Origin: Hellea sp039977295
GTDB taxonomy: Bacteria > Pseudomonadota > Alphaproteobacteria > Caulobacterales > Maricaulaceae
Assembly (NCBI GenBank): GCA_039977295.1
Contig: JBDWDN010000012.1
Span: 496,001 to 560,000, forward strand
Direction of reading: 5' to 3'
Length of the DNA stretch: 64,000 bases
Both the position numbers and the translations under genes were made by a program. The notes under the pieces are model-generated. The model saw nothing but the letters and a program-made list of their open reading frames with translations, did no database searches and was not told the DNA's origin. The first letter of the stretch is position 1. Every line of letters starts with the position of its first letter. This document shows positions 35,139 through 44,267 of this stretch, one piece after another.

Positions 35139-36209
35139 TTACCGAGTCCATGGCCCTCTTTTGCCGAAAGGAGGTTTTTTGTTCTGTGAACCTGCGTTTT
35201 GACGAGGGGTTTCTGCCTCTCGGCGGGCAGGGCGGCTTTGTGTATCAAGGCGGCCACCGCCATATTTCACAAGGGCCTGAATACGTTTCTCTATAGGTGG
35301 ATGCGTCGCAAATATTCCAGCAAGTCCAACACGTGGGTTCTCAAACGCCATTTCTTTAATCTCGGCAGGCATATTTTTTAACTCTGCTCGCCCCGAAATT
35401 TTTTGCAAGGCCCGTATCATGGCATCAGGATTCTTAGTCAGTTCGACCGCGCCTGCATCGGCCATATATTCTCGTTTACGCGAAAGAGCGAAGCGCGTGA
35501 GCATCGCTAGAAGGTAGGCGATAGCAATAATGGCGAATGCAAAGAATATGAGAGCGCCCGCATTCCCGCCGCCGCTACGCCGATGATGATCATTACGGGC
35601 TAAGTTCGTCCGAAAGACGCCCCGAACAAGTCCTTCGCCAACAAAGGAAAAAATGCCGACAAATATGACGGCGATTATTAATAACCTGACGTCTCGATTT
35701 CGAATGTGAGAGAGTTCATGGGCGATAACCGCTTCTAGCTCATCATCATCGAGATTTTCCATCAAACCCCGTGTCAGCGTAACGGTATAGTTCTTATCTC
35801 TAATCCCGCTGGCAAAAGCATTCATTACTGGCGTGTTGATAATTTTAAGTTTGGGCGTGGTTTGACCTCTGGAAATAGAAAGGTTTTCCAGCAAACGATA
35901 AGCGCGTGGCTCTTGTGAAATCGTGACCGATTTGGATTTTGTCGCTATATCAATCATCTTTTGATGACCCATAAAGGCGATCGCGAACCATCCGCCTGCT
36001 GCGCCGAGAGCTATGGGGGCCGCGCTTGGCATGGTTTCCACAGCATACTGGATGCCTTGCTCCAAGCCGCGTCCTCCAACGAAGCCCTGAAATAGAAGAA
36101 TAAGACCAAAGGCGAGAAAAAGCAGCAGTACTGGGAACAATATGAGCAGCAGGACGCTGCGCGTATTGTTTTTCCAGATATGCGTTTTCAGGCCATAGGC
36201 TTGGATCAT
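35139..36209 (-). CDS. M48 family metallopeptidase, HtpX-like
   Basis: A 356-residue inner-membrane peptidase: hydrophobic segments near 18-41 and 63-80, zinc motif HELSH at 164-168 with the usual VIAHELSHIRNRD context, two more membrane segments near 175-195 and 220-240, and the third ligand in KREYMADAGAVEL. It differs from classic HtpX by a longer loop. It lies 24 bases downstream of lemA; LemA-M48 pairs are widely conserved. Likely membrane-protein quality control. Confidence 0.9.
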   Translation of the reverse strand: MIQAYGLKTHIWKNNTRSVLLLILFPVLLLFLAFGLILLFQGFVGGRGLEQGIQYAVETMPSAAPIALGAAGGWFAIAFMGHQKMIDIATKSKSVTISQEPRAYRLLENLSISRGQTTPKLKIINTPVMNAFASGIRDKNYTVTLTRGLMENLDDDELEAVIAHELSHIRNRDVRLLIIAVIFVGIFSFVGEGLVRGVFRTNLARNDHHRRSGGGNAGALIFFAFAIIAIAYLLAMLTRFALSRKREYMADAGAVELTKNPDAMIRALQKISGRAELKNMPAEIKEMAFENPRVGLAGIFATHPPIEKRIQALVKYGGGRLDTQSRPARREAETPRQNAGSQNKKPPFGKRGPWTR

Positions 36210-36233
36210 AAAGCTAATCCCGTCAGGCAGTCC

Positions 36234-36800
36234 TTATGTATCGAAATCAACAACCGGCGCTGATTGCAATGCTTCGCGGCCTTCTGGGGCTTCGAAGAAC
36301 TCGCGGGCGGTAAATCCGAATGGACCGGCAATTAGCACTGCTGGGAATTGCTCACGTGACGTATTATATTCCTGCGCGGCATTGTTATAAAAACGGCGTG
36401 ATGCCGCGATTTTATTTTCAATATCGGCGAGTTGATCCTGAAGCTGTAGGAAATTCGTATTGGCTTTAAGGTCTGGATAGGCCTCCGCGAGGGCAAACAT
36501 CTTACCAAGGGCCTGGGTTAGCATGCCTTCTGCGGCGGCTGAACCTGCGGGTGTATCGGCTGAGACAGCCGCGTTACGGGCCTTAATGACATCCTCAAAG
36601 GTGCCTTTTTCGTGCTTAGCATAGCCTTTTACAGTATTAACAAGCTGCGGGACAAGGTCTTGGCGTTGCTTGAGCTGAACTTCAATATCTGACCAAGCTT
36701 GGTTACATGTCTGGCGCAGGGCAACTAATCGGTTATAAATACCGATAATGATAAAGGCGAGAACGGCAATGATGCCGAGGATAACGAGTAGAGTAGTCAT
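36234..36800 (-). CDS. lemA: LemA family protein
   Basis: A 188-residue protein with one N-terminal membrane helix (TTLLVILGIIAVLAFIIIGIYN) and a long helical bundle: NRLVALRQTCNQAWSDIEVQLKQRQDLVPQLVNTVKGYA, then FLQLQDQLADIENKIAASRRFYN and AREFFEAP at the end. Start chosen at 36800 because a GGGGA site precedes it; the ATG at 36812 lacks one. Probably co-transcribed with the M48 gene downstream. The molecular role of LemA is not known. Confidence 0.93.
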   Translation of the reverse strand: MTTLLVILGIIAVLAFIIIGIYNRLVALRQTCNQAWSDIEVQLKQRQDLVPQLVNTVKGYAKHEKGTFEDVIKARNAAVSADTPAGSAAAEGMLTQALGKMFALAEAYPDLKANTNFLQLQDQLADIENKIAASRRFYNNAAQEYNTSREQFPAVLIAGPFGFTAREFFEAPEGREALQSAPVVDFDT

Positions 36801-36860
36801 AAATGTCCCCATAACTGAATTTGGCTTAGTTTAGAGGGAGACGTTGTTAAAAACAAATGT

Positions 36861-38435
36861 TTAATTGAGCATCACTGCAGGCAGTTTCGTGGCGATTCCG
36901 GGCATCATTATCACGAGCACAATGACGAATATTTGAATCAAAATAAATGGCAGCACGCCGCGATATAATGCCATTGTTGTGACCTCAGGCGGAGCGACGC
37001 CGCGTAGGTAAAACAGCGCAAAACCAAATGGCGGCGTCAAGAAACTGGTTTGAAGGTTCAGGGCCATTAAAACGCCCAGCCATATCGGGTCCATGCCCGT
37101 CGCCAGAAGCGGCGGCGCAACTAATGGCACCACGACAAAGGTGATTTCGATAAAATCAAGGAAGAAACCTAGGATAAACATAACAAGCATGACGAGGGCG
37201 AGCGCCCCCCATTTTCCGCCTGGCGCAGCCTCTAAAAGCCGCCCAACCAGGTCATCGCCGCCAAAGCCTCGAAAGATAAGACTGAATATGGTGGCGCCGA
37301 TGAGTATCACGAAAACCATGCAGGTGATGTGCATTGTAGTGCGGGACACGTCGCCGAGCTGTTTGTTCTTGATAAGGGGCAACATGGATAGGCCAGTTCC
37401 GATAATCGCTATACCAGCAAGCCCAAGGGCTAGGCTCACGGCGACGCGTTCTTTTCCAGTCCAGTCATTTTGATCAAAACGCATATCTACGCCCGTTAAG
37501 TCAATGACGACGAGGAGCAATAAGCCGAGAGCCGCAAATAAAGCCGCGCGGCGGCCAATTGCGGTTGGCGCTATGCGGTAAGCCGCGAGAAGTATGGCGC
37601 CTAAGGCCCCAAGCGCCGCGCCGCGCGTGGGCGTGGCATAGCCAGAAAGAATGGAGCCAAGAACCGCGATTATCAATAGAATGGGTGGTAACATTGCGGC
37701 CATGGTTTTTCGAATAAACACCCAGGGCGATACGCCTTCGGGCCAATCTTGCGCCGGGGCCATAGCCGGCTTTAAGTAAGCCGTGATAGAAATGTAAATC
37801 GCGTAGAGGGCGACGAGGATAAGACCAGGCAATAAAGCGCCCGCAAATAGATCACCCACAGAGACAACGCCTGTCGCCTCTAGGCCGTAACTGCGTTGCG
37901 CCTCCTGATAGGCATTGCTCATCTGGTCGCCCAATATCACCAAAACAATAGACGGGGGAATGATTTGGCCCAGCGTGCCTGAGGCAGCGATAGAACCCGA
38001 GGCGAGGGAGGGTGCGTAGTCACGTTTGAGCATAGTTGGCAGCGATAAAAGGCCCATGGTGACCACTGTAGCGCCGACGATCCCTGTTGAGGCCGCGAGC
38101 AATGCGCCGACCAAAACAACAGAGATTCCGAGTCCGCCTTTTAAAGGCCCGAAAAGGTCTCCCATAGATTCCAGTAAATCTTCGGCAATGCGTGATTTTT
38201 CTAGCATGACCCCCATAAAAACAAATAGCGGAACAGCCATCAAAATTTCCCGCGTTATCAGCGGATAGATACGTCCGGGGAGGGAGAGCAAAAAGTCAGG
38301 CTCGAATGTGCCCGTGGCCACGCCTAAGGCGGCAAATATTAGCGACACACCGCTTAACGTAAAGGCGACATTGTAACCGCCCATCAGGCCTAAACAAGCA
38401 AAGGCGAACATCGCAATGGCGAGAATATCAGCCAT
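36861..38435 (-). CDS. dctM: TRAP transporter large permease subunit
   Basis: DctM-type membrane subunit of a tripartite ATP-independent periplasmic transporter: 524 residues and more than 12 hydrophobic segments. Typical signatures are ITREILMAVPLFVFMGVMLEKS, ASTGIVGATVVTMGLL and the closing LQTSFLTPPFGFALFYLRGVAP. An upstream extension to 38513 is open but I use the ATG at 38435, which overlaps the dctQ stop (TAATG). A stretch near residues 290-370 is longer than in short DctM proteins. Its substrate is likely an organic acid, judged from the transporter class only. Confidence 0.95.
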   Translation of the reverse strand: MADILAIAMFAFACLGLMGGYNVAFTLSGVSLIFAALGVATGTFEPDFLLSLPGRIYPLITREILMAVPLFVFMGVMLEKSRIAEDLLESMGDLFGPLKGGLGISVVLVGALLAASTGIVGATVVTMGLLSLPTMLKRDYAPSLASGSIAASGTLGQIIPPSIVLVILGDQMSNAYQEAQRSYGLEATGVVSVGDLFAGALLPGLILVALYAIYISITAYLKPAMAPAQDWPEGVSPWVFIRKTMAAMLPPILLIIAVLGSILSGYATPTRGAALGALGAILLAAYRIAPTAIGRRAALFAALGLLLLVVIDLTGVDMRFDQNDWTGKERVAVSLALGLAGIAIIGTGLSMLPLIKNKQLGDVSRTTMHITCMVFVILIGATIFSLIFRGFGGDDLVGRLLEAAPGGKWGALALVMLVMFILGFFLDFIEITFVVVPLVAPPLLATGMDPIWLGVLMALNLQTSFLTPPFGFALFYLRGVAPPEVTTMALYRGVLPFILIQIFVIVLVIMMPGIATKLPAVMLN

Positions 38436-39121
38436 TATTGATCTAGCTCCTGCGGGGCAAAGAATTGCGGTGTATGGGGCGGCCGTTCGGGGCGGGCTTG
38501 ACCGCTTAAGCACATTGCAGCGCGAAGCGCGATGGCGAGGCCTTGGAGTATCATCATAACAGAAAAAATTGGGATTAAGGTTTTTAGCAGATATTCCCCG
38601 CGTATGCCGTCAGACTCCGCGGAGCCCTCAAAGATACGCCAGGCAAAGCTGACAAAGCTTTGGGAGTTCCAAAGGATGATTAAACAAACAGGGACCAGCA
38701 GGGCGAAGTAGCCCATAAGGTCAACAAGCGCGCGGGCTTTGGCACTCATATGCGTATGGAAGACATCAACACGGACATGTTGGCCTGCGAGAAACGTCGC
38801 CGCCGCGCCGAGCATTATAACGCTAGCATGAAGATAGTCCGCGCTTTCGAATAATTTCGTCCAGCTTTGTCCAAATATTGACAAGGCGAAGACGGTAAAA
38901 GCCACTGTTAGCACAAGAAGGGGGATAAGCCATTTTGTGACTTCCCCTAGCGCAAATGAGAGGCTGTCTATGGTTTGAATGATGGCTTTCGAAACAGACT
39001 GTAAGCCTTTGATATTAGGCAGTAAAAGATAAATAAGCGGCAAAGCTAAAACAGGCAGGAACACCCAGCCTATGGCTTGGAATGCCGTTCCTAGATTTGC
39101 TATTATATCCCCTGCAGACAT
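38435..39121 (-). CDS. dctQ: TRAP transporter small permease subunit
   Basis: A 228-residue DctQ-type protein with four main membrane segments. SADYLHASVIMLGAAATFLAGQHVRVDVFH carries the family's RVD motif near the second transmembrane helix. It is at the expected place between the solute-binding protein and the large permease, with the ATG at 39121 one base past the dctP stop. An in-frame extension to 39166 overlaps dctP and is unlikely. Confidence 0.92.
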   Translation of the reverse strand: MSAGDIIANLGTAFQAIGWVFLPVLALPLIYLLLPNIKGLQSVSKAIIQTIDSLSFALGEVTKWLIPLLVLTVAFTVFALSIFGQSWTKLFESADYLHASVIMLGAAATFLAGQHVRVDVFHTHMSAKARALVDLMGYFALLVPVCLIILWNSQSFVSFAWRIFEGSAESDGIRGEYLLKTLIPIFSVMMILQGLAIALRAAMCLSGQARPERPPHTPQFFAPQELDQ

Positions 39122-39122
39122 C

Positions 39123-40265
39123 TTATTTATCGAGCGCTGTTTGCCGCGAGCGGATATAGCGTCCATCGCTCATTTCCGTCCAGCCGCGATATTCATTGCG
39201 AGCGGCGAGATAGGCGTCATAAATTTTCTTTGTGCGCCTATCCGATGAGCCAAGCTCAGCTACAACATCTTCGCTGATTTTACCGATCTCAACCATAATA
39301 TCATCGCTAAAGAATCGCGGCGCAATGCCGTGTTCATTCTTAAGAATGTTCAGAGCTTTGGCGTTTTCATGGGTGTATTCGCCAAGGCTCGCATCATTGG
39401 CGGCTTTACAAGCAAAGCTAATCATAGCTTGTTCTGATGCGGTGAAACGGTTCCAGACGTCGAGGTTGATTCCGACTGCAAGTGAGGCGCCAGGTTCGTG
39501 AAAGCCAGGCGCGTAATAATAAGGCGCTTCGCGGTAAAAGCCGAAAGCATAATCATTCCAGGGACCGACCCATTCTGTGGCGTCAATAGAGCCAGATTGT
39601 AACGCTTGGTATATTTCGCCGCCTGAAAGCTGTACCGCCGCGCCGCCAAGACGACGAATAACCTCTCCGCCCAGACCCGGCATACGCATTTTAAGGCCTT
39701 TGAAGTCCTCGAGAGAGTTCATCTCGCGCTTAAACCAACCGCCCGTTTGGTGGCCCGTATTGCCCGCTTGAAAGGGTTTGATGTTAAAACTGGCCGAAAG
39801 CTCATCCCATAATTTTTGCCCGCCGCCATGATCAATCCAGCCCATAATTTCGGCGGCCGTCATACCCATGGGAACAGCCGTGAAGAAGGAAAACCCTTTG
39901 GACTTGCCTTGCCAGTAATATTCGGCGCCGTGATACATATCCGCCGCGCCCGTTGATGTTGCGTCAAAGCTTTCAAGGGCGCCGACAAGTTCGCCTGCTG
40001 CATAGACTTTGACATCAATGCGGCCTTCGCTCATCTCATAGAGCGCTTTGGAAAAGCGGTTGGGCATTTGGCCTAGCCCTGGGAAATCTTTGGGCCACGT
40101 CGTCGCCATGCGGAATTGTTTTAGGCCCTTGGAAATATTGGGGGCCGCAAGGCCTTTCTCAGCGGTTTTGGGCCCGGCTGTTTTTGTATCCTTGCCAAGG
40201 AGAGCGGCAACGCCTGTTCCAGTGGCTACAGCGGCGACGACCCCTAAAATGTGACGACGTTTCAT
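39123..40265 (-). CDS. dctP: TRAP transporter substrate-binding protein
   Basis: Periplasmic DctP-family protein of 380 residues with a twin-arginine-like signal (MKRRHILGVVAAVATG), then FRMATTWPKDFPGLGQMPNRFSKALYEMS, LEDFKGLKMRMPGLGGEVIRRLGG, the conserved Arg for carboxylate binding, and SGEIYQALQSGSIDATEWVGPWND. The start at 40265 overlaps the bpt stop (ATGA). The sequence resembles binding proteins for 2-oxo or aromatic acids; ligand not established. Confidence 0.94.
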   Translation of the reverse strand: MKRRHILGVVAAVATGTGVAALLGKDTKTAGPKTAEKGLAAPNISKGLKQFRMATTWPKDFPGLGQMPNRFSKALYEMSEGRIDVKVYAAGELVGALESFDATSTGAADMYHGAEYYWQGKSKGFSFFTAVPMGMTAAEIMGWIDHGGGQKLWDELSASFNIKPFQAGNTGHQTGGWFKREMNSLEDFKGLKMRMPGLGGEVIRRLGGAAVQLSGGEIYQALQSGSIDATEWVGPWNDYAFGFYREAPYYYAPGFHEPGASLAVGINLDVWNRFTASEQAMISFACKAANDASLGEYTHENAKALNILKNEHGIAPRFFSDDIMVEIGKISEDVVAELGSSDRRTKKIYDAYLAARNEYRGWTEMSDGRYIRSRQTALDK

Positions 40266-41008
40266 GTGCTGTTTTCCATAAGGCCGCTTTCTTCCATTAA
40301 TTGCCAACCCTCTGCGCCCAAAATTTCGCAAGGGCGAAAGCGAGCTTTGTAATCCATCTTGGGGCTACCTTCGACCCAATAGCCGAGATAGAGGTAGGAT
40401 AAGTCTTCGGTTTTGCAGCGCTCAATTTGATCAAGTATCATCAGATTGCCGAGACTGCGCCTCTGCTCTTCGGGGTCAAAAAAACTATACACCATGGAAA
40501 GGCCGTCTTGAAGGCGGTCAATAAGGACCGCCGCAATTAATGTGTTTTCTGTAGTGCGATATTCAACGATCTCCGTTTCAGCAGAGCATTCCTCGACCAT
40601 CATCTCGTAACGGGTGAAGTCCATTTCGGACATGCCGCCGCCATGGTGTCGAGATATCAAATAACGGTGTAAGAGTTCATATTGCTCTTCCGTGGCAAAG
40701 GCTTCTTGGGTGGATATAGTGAGGTCAGAATTTGCTTTCAGGGTACGGCGAAAATTTTTGCTGGCGGTAAAGGCATCGGCGCGGATGCGGAGAGAACGGC
40801 ATTCTCGGCAAGTTTCGCAGGCAGGCCGATAAATCACATTTTGCGAGCGGCGAAACCCTGCATGTGTGAGGTAATTATTCAGATGCGGCCCCGTTAACGG
40901 ATTTAATTGCGTAAAAATTTTCCGTTCCATTCTGCCTGGTAGGTAAGGGCAGGGCGAAGGAATTGTCAGATAAAACTGCAATCGATTCGGATCAAAGGGC
41001 TGCGTCAT
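40262..41008 (-). CDS. bpt: Aspartate/glutamate leucyltransferase (bacterial N-end rule)
   Basis: Transfers leucine from Leu-tRNA to proteins with N-terminal Asp or Glu, creating a ClpS/ClpAP degron. The 248 residues have the Ate/Bpt signature YLTIPSPCPYLPGRMERKIFTQL at the N-terminus, the paired cysteines RPACETCRECRSLRI, SMVYSFFDPEEQRRSLGNLMI and YLGYWVEGSPKMDYKARF. It is the first gene of a unit that continues into the TRAP transporter, which is an odd partner. An inverted-repeat element lies directly upstream. Confidence 0.95.
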   Translation of the reverse strand: MTQPFDPNRLQFYLTIPSPCPYLPGRMERKIFTQLNPLTGPHLNNYLTHAGFRRSQNVIYRPACETCRECRSLRIRADAFTASKNFRRTLKANSDLTISTQEAFATEEQYELLHRYLISRHHGGGMSEMDFTRYEMMVEECSAETEIVEYRTTENTLIAAVLIDRLQDGLSMVYSFFDPEEQRRSLGNLMILDQIERCKTEDLSYLYLGYWVEGSPKMDYKARFRPCEILGAEGWQLMEESGLMENST

Positions 41009-41011
41009 AGT

Positions 41012-41278
41012 AGGGTCTAACCTCAGTTCAGGAATTTATCAAGACGGAGACGATTTTGTCCCGCTATTAGGAGAAAAGCGCAAGGAACTGCTCGCAATTT
41101 CGAGCATTTTCGACGAAAGAGCGGGACAAAAGCGTTCCGCCCCGCAGGGGTATGACCAAATTCCTCCATTTCGTCGTCAAAAGACCTTACCTTGCGGACG
41201 CAAGCTTTCGGTCTTTTTTCTAGAACTGAATGAATTTGGTGCATATCTTGATGAAATCCTGAACTGTGGATAGACCCT
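41012..41278. repeat. 267-bp inverted-repeat element with internal hairpins
   Basis: Terminal 33-base arms at 41012-41044 and 41246-41278 match at about 29 of 33 positions when inverted. Inside lie nested stems: 41054-41065 with 41120-41131 (TTTTGTCCCGCT, perfect), 41089-41094 with 41101-41106, 41155-41163 with 41232-41240, and 41179-41186 with 41210-41217 (AAAAGACC), with CTTGC/GCAAG within. A 73-codon minus-strand reading exists but looks non-genic. The element fills nearly all of the bpt to SLC13 gap; perhaps a non-autonomous mobile element. Confidence 0.8.
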
Positions 41279-41289
41279 GTTATAGCACT

Positions 41290-43128
41290 CTAAAGAATAA
41301 AGAAGAAAGGGGCTAGAAGGCTGAAGCTTATCCAGATAACAATGATCAGAGGAATTCCGAATTTAGCGAAATCAGCAAAAGTATAGCGGCCTGGCCCCAT
41401 CACAAGTAAGTTTGTCTGATAGGCAATAGGCGTTGCAAAGGAGCAATTGGCCGCGAAGATGACGGTTAGCACCATGGCTATGGGGTCGATGCCTGTCTGC
41501 TGACTAATGGCCAATGCAATGGGCGCAAAGAGCAGAGCCGCGGCGCTGTTAGAGATGATATTGGTCAGGATCGCAATGAGTAAAAAGACCGCGGCAAGGA
41601 GAATATGATTGCCGAAGGGCTGGAATATTTCCACAACTTTCATACCGATATAAGCCGCGCCGCCCGTATGTTCTAGCGCAAGCCCCATGGCAAAAGCCGC
41701 CCCGATCAGAAGGAATATTCTCATATCAAGAGCCCGCACGGCTTGGCGTACATTGAGGCATCCACTGGCTATCATACCTAGCGCGCCCCCGAGAGCGGCT
41801 ATCTCAATTGGAACAACGCTTGTTGCGGCGGCGAGAATTGTGGCCGCAAATATTATCCGCGCAAAAAGTGATTTGCGAATGTCAGGAAGCTCAGCCGTTG
41901 ACCAGTCTAGCAATAAAACGTCGCGATTATTGCGCAGCTCACGCATATCCGCGTCATATCCAAAGAGCAGCAGGACATCACCAGCTTCTAGACGAATGTC
42001 GAGCATGCGCGTTCTAATCATTCGCGAACGCCGCTGGATACCAAGAACCAGGCAGCCCGTTTGGCGGCGAAATCCGATTTGTTCAATATTGCGCCCTATC
42101 ATGCGCGAGCCCGGCGCAACGACCGCTTCGCTGATAACGATGGTTTCCGTATTTTCTCCGCCTTTACTCTCATCGTGAAAGCCCGCGATATTGAGCATGC
42201 CTTCGAGATAGCGCGGATTGGACGAGAGAAGATTTGAGAGTGACTTACGCGTCGCGGCTACGATTAGGACGTCGCCCGATTGTAGCGTATCCTCATAAGG
42301 CGGGAGCAGTCCTTGTTCACCGCGCTGAATCATGCGGACAGTCACCGTTTTTAGATCGGGAAAGAGCCCCGCAATGGGCTTCGCGCCGTTTAGAGGGTGG
42401 TTATCAGTAACTCTGATTTGGGCAATATATTGTTGTCCAGACTCGCTGACTTCTTTCTCAAGGCTCTTACGCTCTGGGAGTAAAATAGGCGCAGCCATAA
42501 CGATATAGACGCCCCCAATAATGGCGAGTAAAATGCCCATCGGAAATTGCGAGAAAAACCCCAGCGACATATCACTTGAGCGCTGCAGGACATCATTGAC
42601 CAAGAGATTGGTAGAAGACCCAATAAGGGTGGTCATGCCGGCCAGAATGCAAATAAAGCTCAGCGGCATCATATAGCGAGAGGCGGCCTTGCGTAGGCGC
42701 GATGACATGGCAGACAATATAGGGATGAACATGACGACGACAGGCGTGTTATTCATGAACATCGACACGGCAAAGGCGACGGCAAAAACGAGTGTCAGGG
42801 TGCGGCGCGGCGAGCGGTCTAGCGCATTATTGATACTCATGATGGGGCCCTCAAGGGCCCCCGTCTGAAACATGCCTTGTCCGACAACGAGCAGCGCCAT
42901 GATGGTAATAAGGGCGGGGGCCGCAAATCCAGAGAGAAGCGAGGCGCTATCAAGCCCTTGCGCTTCACTGGGAGCAAAGAAATGGAAAAACAGCAATAAT
43001 GCCGAGATCACGCCAATAGAAATTGTTTCTATCGAAAACTGTTCGCGGATATATAAATACACTGCGACCAATACGATAGCCATAGTGGCCCACATTTGCC
43101 ATGTGGCTACAACAGAAAAGGCTTCCAT
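41290..43128 (-). CDS. SLC13/DASS family permease with two RCK-C domains
   Basis: A 612-residue membrane protein. Helices at roughly 10-200 include MNNTPVVVMFIPILSAMSSRL and ILAGMTTLIGSSTNLLVND, the hallmark of the divalent-anion/sodium symporter superfamily. Two RCK-C (TrkA-C) domains occupy about 215-400 (ITDNHPLNGAKPIAG; VAPGSRMIGRNIEQIGFR). The membrane domain then resumes with SNSAAALLFAPIALAISQ and NCSFATPIAYQTNLLVMGPG. Many family members carry sulfate or other anions; the substrate here is not determinable. It is monocistronic on the minus strand. Confidence 0.9.
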   Translation of the reverse strand: MEAFSVVATWQMWATMAIVLVAVYLYIREQFSIETISIGVISALLLFFHFFAPSEAQGLDSASLLSGFAAPALITIMALLVVGQGMFQTGALEGPIMSINNALDRSPRRTLTLVFAVAFAVSMFMNNTPVVVMFIPILSAMSSRLRKAASRYMMPLSFICILAGMTTLIGSSTNLLVNDVLQRSSDMSLGFFSQFPMGILLAIIGGVYIVMAAPILLPERKSLEKEVSESGQQYIAQIRVTDNHPLNGAKPIAGLFPDLKTVTVRMIQRGEQGLLPPYEDTLQSGDVLIVAATRKSLSNLLSSNPRYLEGMLNIAGFHDESKGGENTETIVISEAVVAPGSRMIGRNIEQIGFRRQTGCLVLGIQRRSRMIRTRMLDIRLEAGDVLLLFGYDADMRELRNNRDVLLLDWSTAELPDIRKSLFARIIFAATILAAATSVVPIEIAALGGALGMIASGCLNVRQAVRALDMRIFLLIGAAFAMGLALEHTGGAAYIGMKVVEIFQPFGNHILLAAVFLLIAILTNIISNSAAALLFAPIALAISQQTGIDPIAMVLTVIFAANCSFATPIAYQTNLLVMGPGRYTFADFAKFGIPLIIVIWISFSLLAPFFFIL

Positions 43129-43241
43129 TGCTTATCCGCTCTTTCTGTCTTCAGACAAATGGCCAATTTTAGAAAAAACTGTCATATCGTTATTTGATTG
43201 AATAGAAGCGTGTAACGCAAGGATTTTCTGGAGAATTTTAA

Positions 43242-44096
43242 ATGGCAATATGCGCATTTCTTGGGCTTGGCGTCATGGGTTATCCCATGGCAGGTCATCT
43301 GGCCGCTGCCGGTCACGATGTTCGGGTCTGGAACCGAACATCAAAAAAGGCTATCGCTTGGGCTCAGGCGCATAAAGGTAGCTCTCATGATACAATAGAG
43401 GCTGCCGTTTCGGGGGCCGATTTCGTGATGATGTGCGTTGGAGATGATCCTGACGTCTACGCCGTTATAGAGCCCGCCCTGAAAGCTATGACGGCCGGAA
43501 GCGTGATTGTCGATCATACAACGGCTTCGGCGGAGTGCGCGCGCAAATGCTACGCTATGGCCAGCGCAAAAAATATTGGCTTTGTTGACGCGCCTATTTC
43601 TGGTGGCGAGGCGGGCGCCGTAAATGGACAGCTGACAATTATGTGCGGCGGCGACGTCCGAGATTATGAAGCCGCCCAGCCTATCATAGACGCTTATGCA
43701 AAAGCGACAAAGCTAATGGGGCCGAGCGGGGCGGGTCAGCTGACGAAAATGGTCAATCAAATCTGTATAGCCGGCATATTGCAGGGCCTTGCCGAAGGCG
43801 TTCATTTTGCGCAAAAAGCGGGGCTTGATGTTGATGAAGTTGTTCAGGCAATCGGCAAGGGCGCCGCGCAAAGCTGGCAAATGGATAACCGCGCCTCGAC
43901 GATGGGCCGCGATGAATATGAATTTGGTTTTGCCGTGGATTGGATGCGTAAGGATTTAGGGATAGCCCTAAAAACGGCGGATGATGTCGGCGCTAATTTA
44001 GTTTTGACGAAAATGGTAGATGAATATTACGCAGACGTTCAAGCTCTGGGCGGAAAACGATGGGATACATCAAGCCTATTAAAGCGTTTGAAATAG
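43242..44096 (+). CDS. 3-hydroxyisobutyrate dehydrogenase-family oxidoreductase
   Basis: Beta-hydroxyacid dehydrogenase of 284 residues. Rossmann motif GLGVMGYPMAGHL at residues 7-19, DHTTASAECARKC near 90, substrate-site DAPISGGEAGA near 118-128, and the catalytic-lysine segment GQLTKMVNQICIAG near 164-177. These enzymes oxidise 3-hydroxyisobutyrate, tartronate semialdehyde or succinic-semialdehyde-type substrates; which one applies is not visible. A GGAG site precedes the ATG. A hairpin follows the gene. Confidence 0.9.
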   Translation: MAICAFLGLGVMGYPMAGHLAAAGHDVRVWNRTSKKAIAWAQAHKGSSHDTIEAAVSGADFVMMCVGDDPDVYAVIEPALKAMTAGSVIVDHTTASAECARKCYAMASAKNIGFVDAPISGGEAGAVNGQLTIMCGGDVRDYEAAQPIIDAYAKATKLMGPSGAGQLTKMVNQICIAGILQGLAEGVHFAQKAGLDVDEVVQAIGKGAAQSWQMDNRASTMGRDEYEFGFAVDWMRKDLGIALKTADDVGANLVLTKMVDEYYADVQALGGKRWDTSSLLKRLK

Positions 44097-44110
44097 CGGA
44101 AAAAGGTAAA

Positions 44111-44145
44111 GGCCAATTTGAAAGCCCTAAGACTACAAATTGGCC
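44111..44145. terminator. Hairpin after the dehydrogenase gene
   Basis: GGCCAATTTG (44111-44120) and CAAATTGGCC (44136-44145) form a perfect 10-base stem with a 15-base loop, 14 bases beyond the stop codon. No T-run follows, so it may stabilise the transcript end rather than terminate it. Confidence 0.5.
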
Positions 44146-44193
44146 ATTATCAGCCCCCACATTCAAGATATGACAGATTGGATTAGGCATGAA

Positions 44194-44227
44194 TTGTCAT
44201 TTTTTAATTCTCGACTTGTCATTTTTT
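44194..44227. promoter_or_regulatory. Two direct repeats 22 bp apart upstream of the AraC-type gene
   Basis: TTGTCATTTTTT occurs at 44194-44205 and again at 44216-44227. A 22-bp period equals two helical turns, as in AraC-family half-site pairs. They lie 40-74 bases before the regulator start, so autoregulation is plausible. Confidence 0.5.
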
Positions 44228-44267
44228 GTTTTCTGATTCATTATAAATTAGCAAAAGGGGCTAAATT

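Noticed and set aside
41023..41244. A 73-codon minus-strand reading inside the inverted-repeat element
   Set aside because: It is built from the hairpin arms, has no ribosome site and no recognisable protein pattern, so it is more likely a by-product of the element.
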